Source: Argopecten irradians | Lineage: Eukaryota; Mollusca; Bivalvia; Pectinida; Pectinidae | Direction: 5' to 3' | Length of the DNA: 64,000 nt | Assembly: GCF_041381155.1 (NCBI RefSeq) | Contig: NC_091147.1 | Span: 30,911,349 to 30,975,348 of the forward strand | Shown: positions 1-13,200 of the stretch, piece by piece | How positions within the stretch are numbered: the stretch's first letter is position 1 | Layout: each line of letters begins with the position of its first letter | Notes under the pieces: generated by a model | Seen by the model: the letters and a program-made list of their open reading frames with translations, nothing else | What the model was told of the DNA's origin: nothing | Database searches by the model: none | Program-made: the position numbers and the translations under genes

Positions 1-548
1 TTTCTAGTATGCCTTTCTTCTCATACTTACTCCGTATTTGCAAAGTACTTAGTTTTCTGCACGACGTCAATTTAGTTCAAAAATAATTATATCACAATGG
101 ATACCTACCCGCAAGTGGTAACTCTCGAATACGGTTAAAATTCATAAGCAATAATGAAAAAATATTATTTGATATTTGAATACTTAATTTTCATTTGTTT
201 TCATAGTAAATCCGACTTTCTGATTGGCAGATACTTTTCCTTCATGTACTATAAAGAAAAAAATCCGAGAATGGCGCGAAAACCCGACGTTATCATGACG
301 TCACAATAGAGACGTCAATGTTACTTATTGTTTTAGAAAAATAATTCATTGGAAAGTCAATGGAATAGTACGTTTAAAGGTGTTTTATGTTATCAAGTAG
401 TCTGAAAAATTAATTTTAAGTATAAATGTAACTATTTTTTAACTTCATAGGGTTATGAAATAAATTTTGTTTGCAAATTTTTGTGAGAATACTTGTCTCG
501 ACCACGAACAAGTTTGTTTACAGTACGTCACGTGGTTATGTTGTGTAG
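1..548. other. Intron of the M13 peptidase gene, no gene seen
   Basis: This AT-rich stretch lies upstream of the first recognisable exon. I see no coding segment or RNA gene. About 85 bp at 240-325 matches, in inverted orientation, a stretch at 14490-14565 (shared core ATCCRAGAATGGCGCGAAAAC, then GACGTTATC and a TGACGTCAC-like motif), so part of it is a dispersed repeat. Confidence 0.6.
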
Positions 549-754
549 GTAGCATCGAAACTCTGGGACTAGATGTCATCAGGCCTCTAGCAGAGGACAT
601 TGGCGGATGGCCTATCCTGGACCCTAACTGGAGCAGTCGCCATTATCAGCTGGAGACCATGCTGGCTGCAGCTAGGAAATACAATGTCGACACGCCTATA
701 ATTAGCCTGAGTGTCGAGTCAGATCCCAGCCTCCCCGAGAAACACATCATACAT
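549..754 (+). CDS. M13 peptidase exon (first in window)
   Basis: It encodes about 68 residues: SIETLGLDVIRPLAEDIGGWP, then ILDPNW and, at the end, PEKHIIH. IGGWP is the typical M13 motif near the start of the ectodomain. The donor at 755 is GTATGT and the exon ends in phase 0, which fits the next exon exactly. The acceptor is less certain: AG at 547-548 gives a start at 549, while AG at 551-552 would give 553. The upstream pyrimidine tract is poor. Confidence 0.88.
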
Positions 755-3700
755 GTATGTATAGCTTAAAGATGCTCCGCCGCCGACAAATGGTATTGTT
801 TCACTATCAAAAACAGGAGCAGACGATTTAGTATTTTTCTTCAGTTACAAAAGTTACTTACTTTACACTATTACCACCATTGAAAAGTTTGAGCTTCTAA
901 TTTTACTTAAAGTTAAATATACGAAAAATAATTAATTGCATCCCGAAAAAATTCCGTGGCACTATATCTTATATGGAATGAAGTAATGATTGCGCATGCA
1001 CCAAAGGCGAAATAAATTATTTTATGTTATTTTTTGTGTTAATTAGACATATAGATACACGATTAAACACCAATTATTGTTCAAGTGATGAATATCATTT
1101 ATCAGGTCAGAGAAATCACTATATTTGGAAATAAACACGCAATCACGTGATCACTAGTTACCCATAATACAACTTCATATTTCGGCCAATGGCATGAATG
1201 AGGTATAAGCACGTGACTCGTTTTACTACGTTTTTACTACAAAAACCCACGTGTTTTGTACCATTTGGGGGAATATCCCCCGCGGATCGTGGTTTCATTT
1301 CCAAAGTTGGGAAACAGATTGAATTTCATAAAGATATATTTGCATTTATCTTTTCACCGAAGCGTTTTGTATATTAAGACATAACGAATTTTTCATTACG
1401 GTTTTAATGGCCGTGTACTATTAATATTGGTTCAATCTTTGGGTTAAAATCCTCCCGGAACGTGATTATATCTCGAAAGTCGGGAACCACATTGAATTTC
1501 ATAAATATGTATTTGCATCTATCTTTTCACCGAGGCGTTTTTTATGCAATGGCCTAACGAATTTGTAATTACGGCTTTCATGTATTATGTACATATACCA
1601 AAATGTACATGCATATAAATAACAGTTCAAAGTGCACGTGTTCAACAATCAAGTTTGATAGTTCAACATATAGAGTGAAAATCCCCCCAGGAAGTGATTT
1701 TACCTCCGAAATCGAGACCAGATTGACTAAGATTTCTGTGGGTACACATCCATTTTTTAGCATGGATTTTGTATAAATAGCAATCAACGGAGTAAATTAT
1801 TTCTTTGAAGGATATCAGAATTGCTTTGATTTTGCATTAACAAAAGAATCAACATATATATATGTACCTTCATTTATTGCCTTTTTATTTAGAATCATCA
1901 AATTTTGATACATTTACATGTAAATGTACATGCACATGTATACTCGCGTACCTCGGCAAGAAAGAACAAGAGTAGTGGTGTCGTTGCCTTCCTTACATTC
2001 TCTCTTTTCATTCTGTAAATCCACTCACCTTTCTCACGTAGGTTTGGTGCGCGTGCGACGTAAGATATCGTGAGACCTCGATTTTCATGTTTTAACGTGA
2101 CTTCTGATTATGTACACGTGTTATAACGTAATCCAGGAACATGTGTACGTGTTCATTTGTCAACACATGTGCAGTAAAAGTTGAATTATTAGGGATACAT
2201 ATCGTGAATATAATTTAAAATTGTATAAAAACATTTAGTATCGACAATATCAGTTATGAAAGTTATATCATCCACATGTTACGTGCCAATTTTTTTAAAG
2301 TCTTACTTTTTAAACAGTCATAATAGATAATTACAAAATCCATATGAATAAATATGGTAATATATAGTTTTGTTACAGTTTCAGAACAAAAACTATCGAG
2401 GGTAGTTTTCTCAAACTTGATTAACACGTGTAACTGTTATTCATATACATGTACATGTATGTGTATACATGAAAGCTTCGGTGAAAAGATAAATGCAAAT
2501 ATATATTTCTGAAATTCAATGTGGTTCCCGACTTTGGAGGTAAAACCACGTCCCGGGAGGATTTTCATCCTAAAGATTGAACCAATATTAATAGTACACG
2601 GCCATTTAAACCGTAATGAAAAATTCGTTATGCCTTTATATACAAAACGCTTCGGTGAAAAGATAAATGCAAATATATATTTATGAAATTCAATCTGTTT
2701 CCCAACTTTGGAAATGAAACCACGATCCGCGGGGGATATTCCCCCAAATGGTACAAAACACGTGGTTTTTTGTTGTAAAAACGTAGTAAAACGAGTCACG
2801 TGCTTATACCTCATTCATGCCATTGGTCGAAATATGAAGTTGTATTATGGGTAACTAGTGATCACGTGATTGCGTGTTTATTTCCAAATATAGTGATTTC
2901 TGTGACCTTTTTATGCTCTGTCGGCGGTGGAGCATCTTTAAATAAATCTTCTGAGTGTCAAAATGTACGTATAACTTTAATAAAATCTCCCTGAGTGTCG
3001 AGTCGGATCCCAGTCTCCCTACAATTCAGCCTTAGAGTGCATAAAAGTTGGAGCCATCAAGCACAATTCTCCATAGTTTTATTAACCCTTGCCAGTGGCG
3101 TAGGAAGATGAAACGTCATGGGGGGGCAAAGGTCCTCAATATTTTGTAACACCCCCCCCCCCCCCCCCCCCCCGCCACACCTACAGGAGGAGATTAATTC
3201 AACTCCCAACCATATAATATATGCTTTATGTTCATTTTTCATATATCACTAAATTTAATCCTTGTACACATTTATAGACAGTGGGGTCGCTAAAAGGAAA
3301 TTAACGAATACGCAAATTGGCCGAATTAGTGTGTGAGCGTCGAAGGCGGTGACCCTTTTGGTGTTTTATTAGGGTCTGACGGTGACCCCCCGGGATTAGT
3401 TTTATGTATTTTGATGATTTTGCGATAGCCCGACAGCGCAAGATTTTGGTGTTTGGGGGGTCCGGGGGTCTCCCCCGGGAAAAAATTACGATTTAGAATG
3501 GCTTAGATGATTTTTACGATGCATTTTGATGAATTTGCGAGCGCCCAAAGGCGTGAGAATTTGGTGTTAGGGGGGTCCGGGGGTCTCCCCCGGGAAAAAA
3601 ATACGATTTAGAATGGCTGAGATGAGTTTTACGATGCATTTTGATGAATTTGCGAGCGCCCAAAGGCGCGAGAATTTGGTGTTAGTGGGGTCCGGGGGTC

Positions 3701-4183
3701 TCCCCCGGGGAAAAAAATACGATTTAGAATGGCTGAGATGAGTTTTACGATAAAGTTTAATGATTATAAAGCGATCTTAACATGGTAATTTTTCGATTTA
3801 AAGCTACCTGCATTTAGAAATGATAATTGTGTCGTCATAACATTATGCAACCCTACTCGATCTGAATATAACGGCTTCACACCATCGGCACATTGTTGTG
3901 TAACATAAAAAAAATGAATTAATTGTCCCGCTAAGACATATGAACAAATTGATCTTTTAAGAGACATTTTTTTTAATAGCACATAGAATCCCTTGATGGA
4001 CATTTTTAGTCTAGTTTGTGTGTATTGAATTTTCACTATTTAAGGTTTGACATTATGTGCTTGAACGTTTTAGGAAATGCGCCGCGCAGCGGATAATTTT
4101 CTAGAATGAAGTACGAAAAATGTGTAGGAGGACCCTTTTTTCTTTCAAATAAGCATTTTTAGAAAATTTCAGTCGGCGAAAAT

Positions 4184-4229
<46 letters not shown>

Positions 4230-7200
4230 AAAAGACATGTTTGCCCCCCTGTCCTGGGGAACGGGGGGGCAGTTGCCCCCCCCCCCTTCCTACGCCCCTG
4301 CTTGCTTAATTAAAGTTACTAAATCATTAGATTTACATAGATTTCTTAGGGTGTTTGAGTACCTACAAACGTTCTTATACCTGAAATTAGAAAGTTTTCA
4401 AAATTACAACCTTTAATTTGAACTATTGGCAATGTTTATCAACGTTAAAATATCGCCAAACACAACAAGAAACTGTATCTGTCGACATTGACTGTTTACT
4501 ACGGAAAGAACCGGGTGCATCTTTGAGTTCGAAATCGGGGTCGCTGAAAATCTCATCCGGCTAATGGATATAGATGTAATAACACCACTAAGAGGCAACT
4601 TATATTTTATCGGTTACATTGGACTGATTAAGCGTAATAGCCGATACATTTACAGCGTAGCTCAGTGGCGTAGGAAGATGAAACGTAATTGGGGGCGAGG
4701 GGGGGGGGCAAATGTTATCAATATTTGGACCCCCCCTCGCCCCGAACCCACAGGAGGAGAATAATTTTTAATTCAACACACAACTATACTTTATAAACTT
4801 TTTTCATATATCGTTAAGTAGAATCCTAGTGCACATTTATAGACAGTGGCGTCGATAAAAGGAAACTAATGAATACGCAAATTGCCATGCGAGCGCCGAA
4901 GGTGCGATATTTTGGTGTTTGGGGGGCCGAGAATCTCCTACGAGAAAAAATATTACGATTTAGAATGGCTAAGATGAGTATAACGATGCATTTTAATGAA
5001 TTTTTGAGCGCCGAAGACGCGAGAATTTGATGTTTGAGGGGTCCGGGGGTCTCCCCCCGGGAAAACTATTACGATTTAGAATTTTACGATGCATTTTGAT
5101 GAATGTGGGAGCGCCTGAAGGCGCGAGATTTGGGTGTTTGATGGGGTCCGAGGGTCTCCCCGGGTAAAAATATTACGATTTAGAATGGCTGTGATGAGTT
5201 TTACGATGTATTTTAATTATTTTAAAGGGTTCTTAACATGATTTTTTTTTATTTAAAGTTACCTTCATTTAGAAATGATAATTGTGAATGCCGTCATATC
5301 ATTATGCAACTCTGCTCGATCTGAACATGCCGGCTTCACACCATCGGCACATTGTTGTTTAACACAAAATAATAATTAATTAATTGTCTTGCTAAGTCAT
5401 ATAAACAAATAAATCTTTTAAGAGGCATTTTTTAAAATAGTACGTAGAATCCCTTGATTGACATTTTTAGTCTAGTTCACGAAAATGTGCAGGAGGACCC
5501 TTTTTTCTTTCAAATGTGCAATTATAAAACATGGGAAGGGGGCAAAAGACATGTTTGCCCCCGTCCTGGGAAACGGGGAGGCAAAAGTACACATAAAATT
5601 TAAATATATAGTTAGGCTGATTTTTTAAGTAAATCAGATGGAAAAAGTTATATAACTAGTGACATTTAGGGGAATGTCCATTAGACGGATAGAGACTATA
5701 ACTAGGTATATATAGCGAATGTCCATTAGACGGATAGACACTATAACTAAGGATATATAGGAAATTTCCATTAGACGGATATATATTATAGCTAGGGCTA
5801 TATGAGGAATGTCCATTAGACGGATAGAGACTATAACTAGAGATATATAGAGAATGTCCATTAGACGGATAGACATTATAACTAAGGATATACAATGTAT
5901 AGGGAATGTCAAATATTGATATAATGATATAAAAAATACTCGTACTTACTTAGTCTGCTAAACATGCCTATATTATAAGTTTTTTTCCCATTTTTCCCTT
6001 ATTACAAAGTCTATATATTAGGCCAATCATTTTAAAAGCCTAATAATATTGGCAGGTTTAGCGGAATAATACCTAATATCATGACAAATGAAAATAAAAT
6101 AATGGTAAAAGAAAGCATAAAACCATATAATATAATGAAAAATCTTCTTTATGGCTGCAAAAACCTGTACAGTATAGGATTATTTACACTTAGAAACTCT
6201 TCACAAAACTTCTGCATACGTTTCAACGTTTATTAGATTAACACAGTAAACAGGAACCTGTAGTCGATAAATTTGTGTTTTCAGTCGATAGCAGATATGT
6301 CCATTAGACAGATTTCCTTCGATCGAATGTTTTGAATGTTTACGCGTCGCGCATGCACATAGGGGTTGTTTACACTCGCCGAAAGATAATAATATGAAAT
6401 AGTGACTAGGTCGTTTCTATTTATTTTCCGTTTTTCTTCATTCTGAACAAAATCGTTATACAAACTTTTAAATTTTGTTATTAACACAAAGTACACAACT
6501 TTTACAATTATTTTTAGTTTTATAATTATTTTCATCTTTTATCACATGAATCTTTAACAATTTAGTCCCTTTAATTGTATAGATATACTATTTAGAATGT
6601 TAACAATATCGCAAAATTTGTCATAAGGTTTTGTAGAACAATAGTTTGATGCCATGTTTTGCTTCGTAGTTACGAAACAACTAAATTTGTGTCCATGTAA
6701 CATAAGGTAAAAGCACGAAACTCAATCTACTCAAATTAAATTTTTAACGTTGTTCTCAATAGATTTGCGTTTATGAAATCATACACAATATACGGACGGA
6801 CATTCTTTTTAGACGCTTCGTATTTATGCAGACTGTCTTTTCATTTTTTGTCTGTGACTTCCTCAACCAAAAAAAAAATTTGCTTAAACATTTTTCCAGA
6901 TAGAACAGCCTCACTTAGGACTACCTGACCGGAACCTTTTCCTCACCGAGAACAAGGCATACGCCGCCTATGTGACTTACATGCTCGAGGTCTTCAAGGC
7001 GTTTGGGGCGAATCAATCAACAGTATCAAATGACGTCAAGGACATGGTCGTGTTTGAGACACAACTGGCGAAGGTATGGACAATGGAATAACTGTCTCTA
7101 TAACGTTTTGTGACGTCATTTTAGGATTCAATTATAAAAGATCATGATGTCATTAATGACATCACTAAAACAATGATATACTGGCTTTACGAAGATACAT

Positions 7201-10200
7201 TCGATCACAAAGATTTACATTATTGTGGTAGTTAATAAATATCTTATTTCAACGACGAAACTGCTTCAGAGGTGAACTTTGAGAAGGTAAATGTACCTAA
7301 ATGTTACACAGAACGTGTTTTTTTACATCAATATTACAGTTAGAATCTTTTGCAATGAAAACTTCAGGAATGAAGGAGACATTCATGCAAATGATTGACT
7401 AATGTCTATATGACTTTAATCATAATAATGACGTCATTTCCGAAAATTTTTGAAAGTACAGAAGTTTGTTATATGTGTCATTTGAACTGCATGCGATAAA
7501 CTGCATCTATAGATACATACCAATCAAATTGTATTGATGTATATGACCGAATTATTTACAATTGATATCTTGACCTTTATGGGTTTTATGAAGTCGGGAC
7601 ATGTTTTCTGTATGTAAGTTGTATGTTGATAGTTAACACAAAACGTGGAGGAGCACCATGACCACAGCCAGGACCAACGACTGACCATTGACCAACTACA
7701 GCACATGTTCCCCGGGGTAGGTACTATGTATACTGGCCATTGACCAACTACAGCACATGTTCCCCGGGGTAGGTACTATGTATACTGACCATTGACCAAC
7801 TACAGCACATGTTCCCCGGGGTAGGTACTATGTATACTGATCATTGACCAACTACAGCACATGTTCCCCGGGGTAGGTACTATGTATACTGAGTATTGAC
7901 CAACTACAGCACATGTTCCCCGGGGTAGGTACTTTGTATACTGAACATTGACCAACTACAGCACATGTTCCCCGGGGAAGGTACTATGTATACTGACCAT
8001 TGACCAACTACAGCACATGTTCCCCGGGGTAGGTACTATGTATACTGACCATTGACCAACTACAGCACATGATCCCGGGGTAGGTACTTTGTATACTGAC
8101 CATTGACCAACTACAGCACATGTTCCCCGGGGTAGGTACTATGTATACTGACCATTGACCAACTACAGCACATGTTCCCCGGGGTAGGTACTTTGTATAC
8201 TGACCATTGACCAACTACAGCACATGTTCCCCGGAGTAGGTACTTTGTATACTGACCATTGACCAACTACAGCACATGTTCCCCGGGGTAGGTACTTTGT
8301 ATACTGACCATTGACCAACTACAGCACATGATCCCGGGGTAGGTACTATGTATACTGACCATTGACCAACTACATGTTCCACGGGGTAGGTACTTTGTAT
8401 ACTGACCATTGACCAACTACAGCACATGTTCCCCGGGGTATGTTCTATGTATACTGGCCATTGACCAACTACAGCACATGTTCCACGGGGTAGGTACTTT
8501 GTATACTGACCATTGACCAACTACAGCACATGTTCCCCGGGGTTGGTACTTTGTATACTGACCATTGACCAATTACAGCACATGTTCCCGGGGTAGGTAC
8601 TTTGTATACTGACCATTGACCAACTACAGCACATGTTCCCCGGGGTAGGTACTATGTATCAGTAAAACTTTGACGCTATATAGAGTGTCATACAATGGTT
8701 TCATCAATTTTTTTTTATATAACTTTGTTATCACATTCTGTAACTGACTTCATGTTTCTGTGTTTATTTAAAGCTGGACTGGAAGCAGTATATCTACAAT
8801 ATCTTCAATATGGATCAAGTGAGAATTACCATTCACTCCAATGATGTTGTCCTCCTGAGCAATGCTGAGTACTTCCGGAACGTCTTCAGTCTTCTACAAA
8901 ACACATCGGCACGGTTCGTTAACATCAAATCATTATTTACAATTAACATTATCACAGCGTTTATTAGTATTTAATACTTAAATAACAACGATTGCTTTTT
9001 AACTACCGAGTTTACTCCTAATTTGTTTCTACTACGGAGTTTATTCCTAAATCATTTCTATTAAGGAGTTTGCTCTTAATTCATTTTTTTTCGACGATGA
9101 AGTAAGGGATATAAACACTTTATTATCCTACAGTTTTAGTGTTGTCGGAATGCACCTGCCACGAATATTTTTGCTGCATTGGGCACTGACAAAAAAAACT
9201 GTATTTTAGAATTTCAACAATAAGTCATAACAGTGTATTCAGATAAAATAAGGTGAAGAAATAATTGTTATTTTTGTTGTTCACTGGAGTATGAACGCCT
9301 TTTTGACGAATTATTTCAAATGACGCCCAACCGGTTTTTGATAACTGTACCTTTAACAATTAGATTGTTAATTGTTTGACGCTGTACGCAAGGTTTGAAC
9401 ATGTCTGGAACTGACTGAATAATGTAAGAGTCGATCCCTATTTTACAGGGAATTGTTTTACAATGACGGCGTCTTTTTATCCGGTGCCTATCAGATATTT
9501 CAAACATGAGTTAATTTTCAAGAGTTCAAATTAAGATGCAAAAGATGTATAATTATTTGCCGAATCAGTGCCTTGATCTCATTCAACGTCAATGTATTTG
9601 TACGCGTCAAAGTGTGGTTCATTTAAGTATTAAACGTTTGTCAGTTGGCATTCATAGCCAAAATGAATGCCAACGGGACAGAGGCAAATTTCATGAAGCG
9701 CGCTAGTAAGCTTACATAGTGGGACTGCAGTGAAAATGTAAATATACAAAAATGAACCCCGAATTCGTTGGTAACGTTATATTGCAAAGACACAATGGAA
9801 ATGTATACTACTGTTTATTGAGATAAATGTATGCTTTATTCAAATATGTTAGTCTGTAGTTTTTATACACAGTAAATATTACGATTTGCCTGTATTATTG
9901 TGAGATACTGTTTTTACTTGTAGGGCGGAAGCTAATTATATCAACTGGATGTTATTACAAGATTTGATAATGACGTTACCAGCGAAAATCAGACAACTTC
10001 ACCAGACTTTTACGCAGGTATAGAACTCAAAATAGCAGTTATGATATTTAAAGATTAAAATGTATTTCAAAGAAATGAAAATTATTAAATGTTACGTTTG
10101 CTATAGTAATAAACTAGGTATTTTTTAGGTTCATCCCTATTGATGATCTTTATAATGTTGCATTTCGTTCTAATTAATTTCATAAAAGGGAGAGCCAATT

Positions 10201-13200
10201 TCGTACGGCATGGTATCTATCTACGTTCGATCACCATCGTCATTTCAAATTCTGTATTCGGCACATGATGTATGTATTTGTAGATTTGTCTGAAAAAAAT
10301 CTGTTGCAAAATTATGTTTTATTACAGCTATATTTATTTTACTTAGACTCAAAACTCAGTTTATGACTGTCTACTTTTTTGGAGAAATATAATGTACTTT
10401 ACCTTTTGTATTTTGTATGCAAAAAAAAGTGTTTTATCCATTGTATTTTGTATCGAAACAAAGTATTTTCTGTAGGCATTACCAGACGCTACTCCTGAAA
10501 GTCCCCGATGGCAGCAGTGTGTTGATGAGACTAACAAGGCTTTCAGTTTGGCTGTGGCCCGCCTGTTTGTAGACCAGCATTTCGACACAGCATCCAAACT
10601 AGAGGTTAGTTTTATTGTTATAGGAAAGAGAGGCCGAAAATACGGCAAACCCTTTAAATAGCTAAAACTTCTGAGAAAATTACAAGCTGAATATGGCTGA
10701 TATCAAGCAACTACTTAAAATATACCAAGTAGCATATTTAAATTGTGGAATAAATACATTTTACAGCTCTACTCCGTAGAAAAGCAAAACTACAAATATT
10801 GCAAATGTTATACATGTAAGAAGTTTCGCTTTTCATAGTAGGTGGAAGAAATCTTTTGCGCTTCAGACATGTTAATCTGCCTTAACTTTGTCAGGTATCA
10901 AACTAAGACTACACAAAGACTACATTTTAATGTGTCAAACAGAAAACTATTTTCGTGATTAGATCCGTACCCGCATGTAATACCCGCTGTGAGACGATGG
11001 ATTTTGTATTTAATACATTTTATAATAAAACATTAAATTTAATTCTCCAAAATAAAGTGGTATTATACATGTTTTATTCAGGTTCAAGACATGTTTGCCA
11101 AAACGAAGTCGTCAATGCGGAACATTCTTCAACGAGAAACCTGGATGGACTTAGCAACAAGAACATTTGCCTTAGAAAAGGTATGAGGTCTACAGAGGAA
11201 TAAAATACAGCTGAAGAAGCAAGAAATGTAGAGTAAACACCGTTATACCTGCTGTTATTCGTGGGACATCATTTCCGCGCACATAAATATCCCCAAAACA
11301 ATGAAAACGATAACTGTATCAATGAGGAGATATAGTATTCCTTTTTCTTTCATACCTACACGTGTAATACTGGCTGGTCTAGGGCAATACACTCATGTCG
11401 CCTGAGGCTGTATTGCATGGCTACCCATGCAATAAAGCCTCGTGACGTCACGGCGTCAACAAAATCTCTATTCCTCGGTAAAATTTTAACATTTTTTTCA
11501 CAAAATTGACTGGTTTTACTATAAAAGATGCAAGCAACGGAATTTGTGTTGAAAATATCACGTAATTTTTCATGTATGGAAATTGACTTCCAGTCGTGGA
11601 TTTCTTCGAATTTATTTCAAAATGGCGGGATATTATAGTTGTAAAATTGCAGTAAAACGTCGCGGTATGAAAGAAAAATACTCGGGATCACAAAATGTTG
11701 CAAAACCCTCGGCAAGCCTCGGGTTTTACTACATTTTGTGACCCTCGGGTATAATATCCCTATCCTTCATATCCACATATGAAAGAGTCTTATAGGAATT
11801 AGTATCAATAAAGAGATATTGAATTCCCCGCGAATTAGTATCCATGAGAAGATATCGAATTCCCCGCAAATTCCCCACGAATTAGTATCCATGAGGAGAA
11901 ATCGAATTATCCGCGATTTAGTATCAATGAGAAGATATGGAATTATCCGCGAATTAGTATCCATGAGGAGATATCGAATTCCCCGCGAATTAGTATCTAT
12001 GAGGAGATATCGAATTCCCCGAGAATTAGTATCAATGAGGCAAGATCCAATTCCACGGGAATGAGTATCAATGAGGAAATATCGGATTCCCCGGAAATTA
12101 GTATCAATGATGAGATATGGAATTATCCGCGAATTAGTATCAATGATGAGATATGGAATTCCCCGGAAATTAGTATCAATGATGAGATATGGAAATCCCC
12201 GGAAATTAGTATCAATGATGAGATATGGAATTTCCCGGAAATTAGTATCAATGATGAGATATGGAATTCCGCGCGAATTAGTATCAATGATGAGATATGG
12301 AATTCCCCTGAAATTAGTATCAATGATGAGATATGGAAATCCCCGGAAATTAGTATCAATGATGAGATATGGAATTCCCCGGAAATTAGTATCAATGATG
12401 ATATATGGAATTTTCCGCGAATTAGTATCAATGATGAGATATGGAATTCCCCGGAAATTAGTATCAATGATGAGATATGGAATTCCGCGCGAATTAGTAT
12501 CAATGATCAGATATGGAATTCCCCGGAAATTAGTATCAATGATGAAATATGGAATTATCCGCGAATTAGTATCAATGATGAGATATGGAATTCCCCGGAA
12601 ATTAGTATCAATGATGAGATATGGAATTCCGCGCGAATTAGTATCAATGATGAGATATGGAATTCCCCGGAAATTAGTATCAATGATGAGATATGGAAAT
12701 CCCCGGAAATTAGTATCAATGATGAGATATGGAATTCCCCGGAAATTAGTATCAATGATGATATATGGAATTCTCCGCGAATTAGTATCAATGATGAGAT
12801 ATGGAATTCCCCGGAAATTAGTATCAATGATGAGATATGGAATTCCGCGCGAATTAGTATCAATGATGAGATATGGAATTCCCCGGAAATTAGTATCAAT
12901 GATGATATATGGAATTCCCCGGAAATTAGTATCAATGATGATATATGGAATTCTCCGCGAATTAGTATCAATGATGAGATATGGAATTTCCCGGAAATTA
13001 GTATCAATGATGAGATATGGAATTCCGCGCGAATTAGTATCAATGATGAGATATGGAATTACCCGGAAATTAGTATCAATGATGAGATATGGAATTCCGC
13101 GCGAATTAGTATCAATGATGAGATATGGAATTCCCCTGAAATTAGTATCAATGATGAGATATGGAATTCCGCGCGAATTAGTATCAATGATGAGATATGG

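Noticed and set aside
5634-5912. Two overlapping minus-strand frames of 79 and 92 codons
   Set aside because: They are products of the 46-bp tandem repeat. Both frames are open over the same stretch and neither has a recognisable domain.
7524-8520. Minus-strand frames over the 52-bp minisatellite (60-101 codons)
   Set aside because: They are shadows of the tandem repeat whose plus strand is the end of a real exon and its splice donor.
9644-9674. Perfect 12-bp hairpin as a microRNA precursor
   Set aside because: The stem is far too short for a miRNA hairpin and lies alone in an intron.
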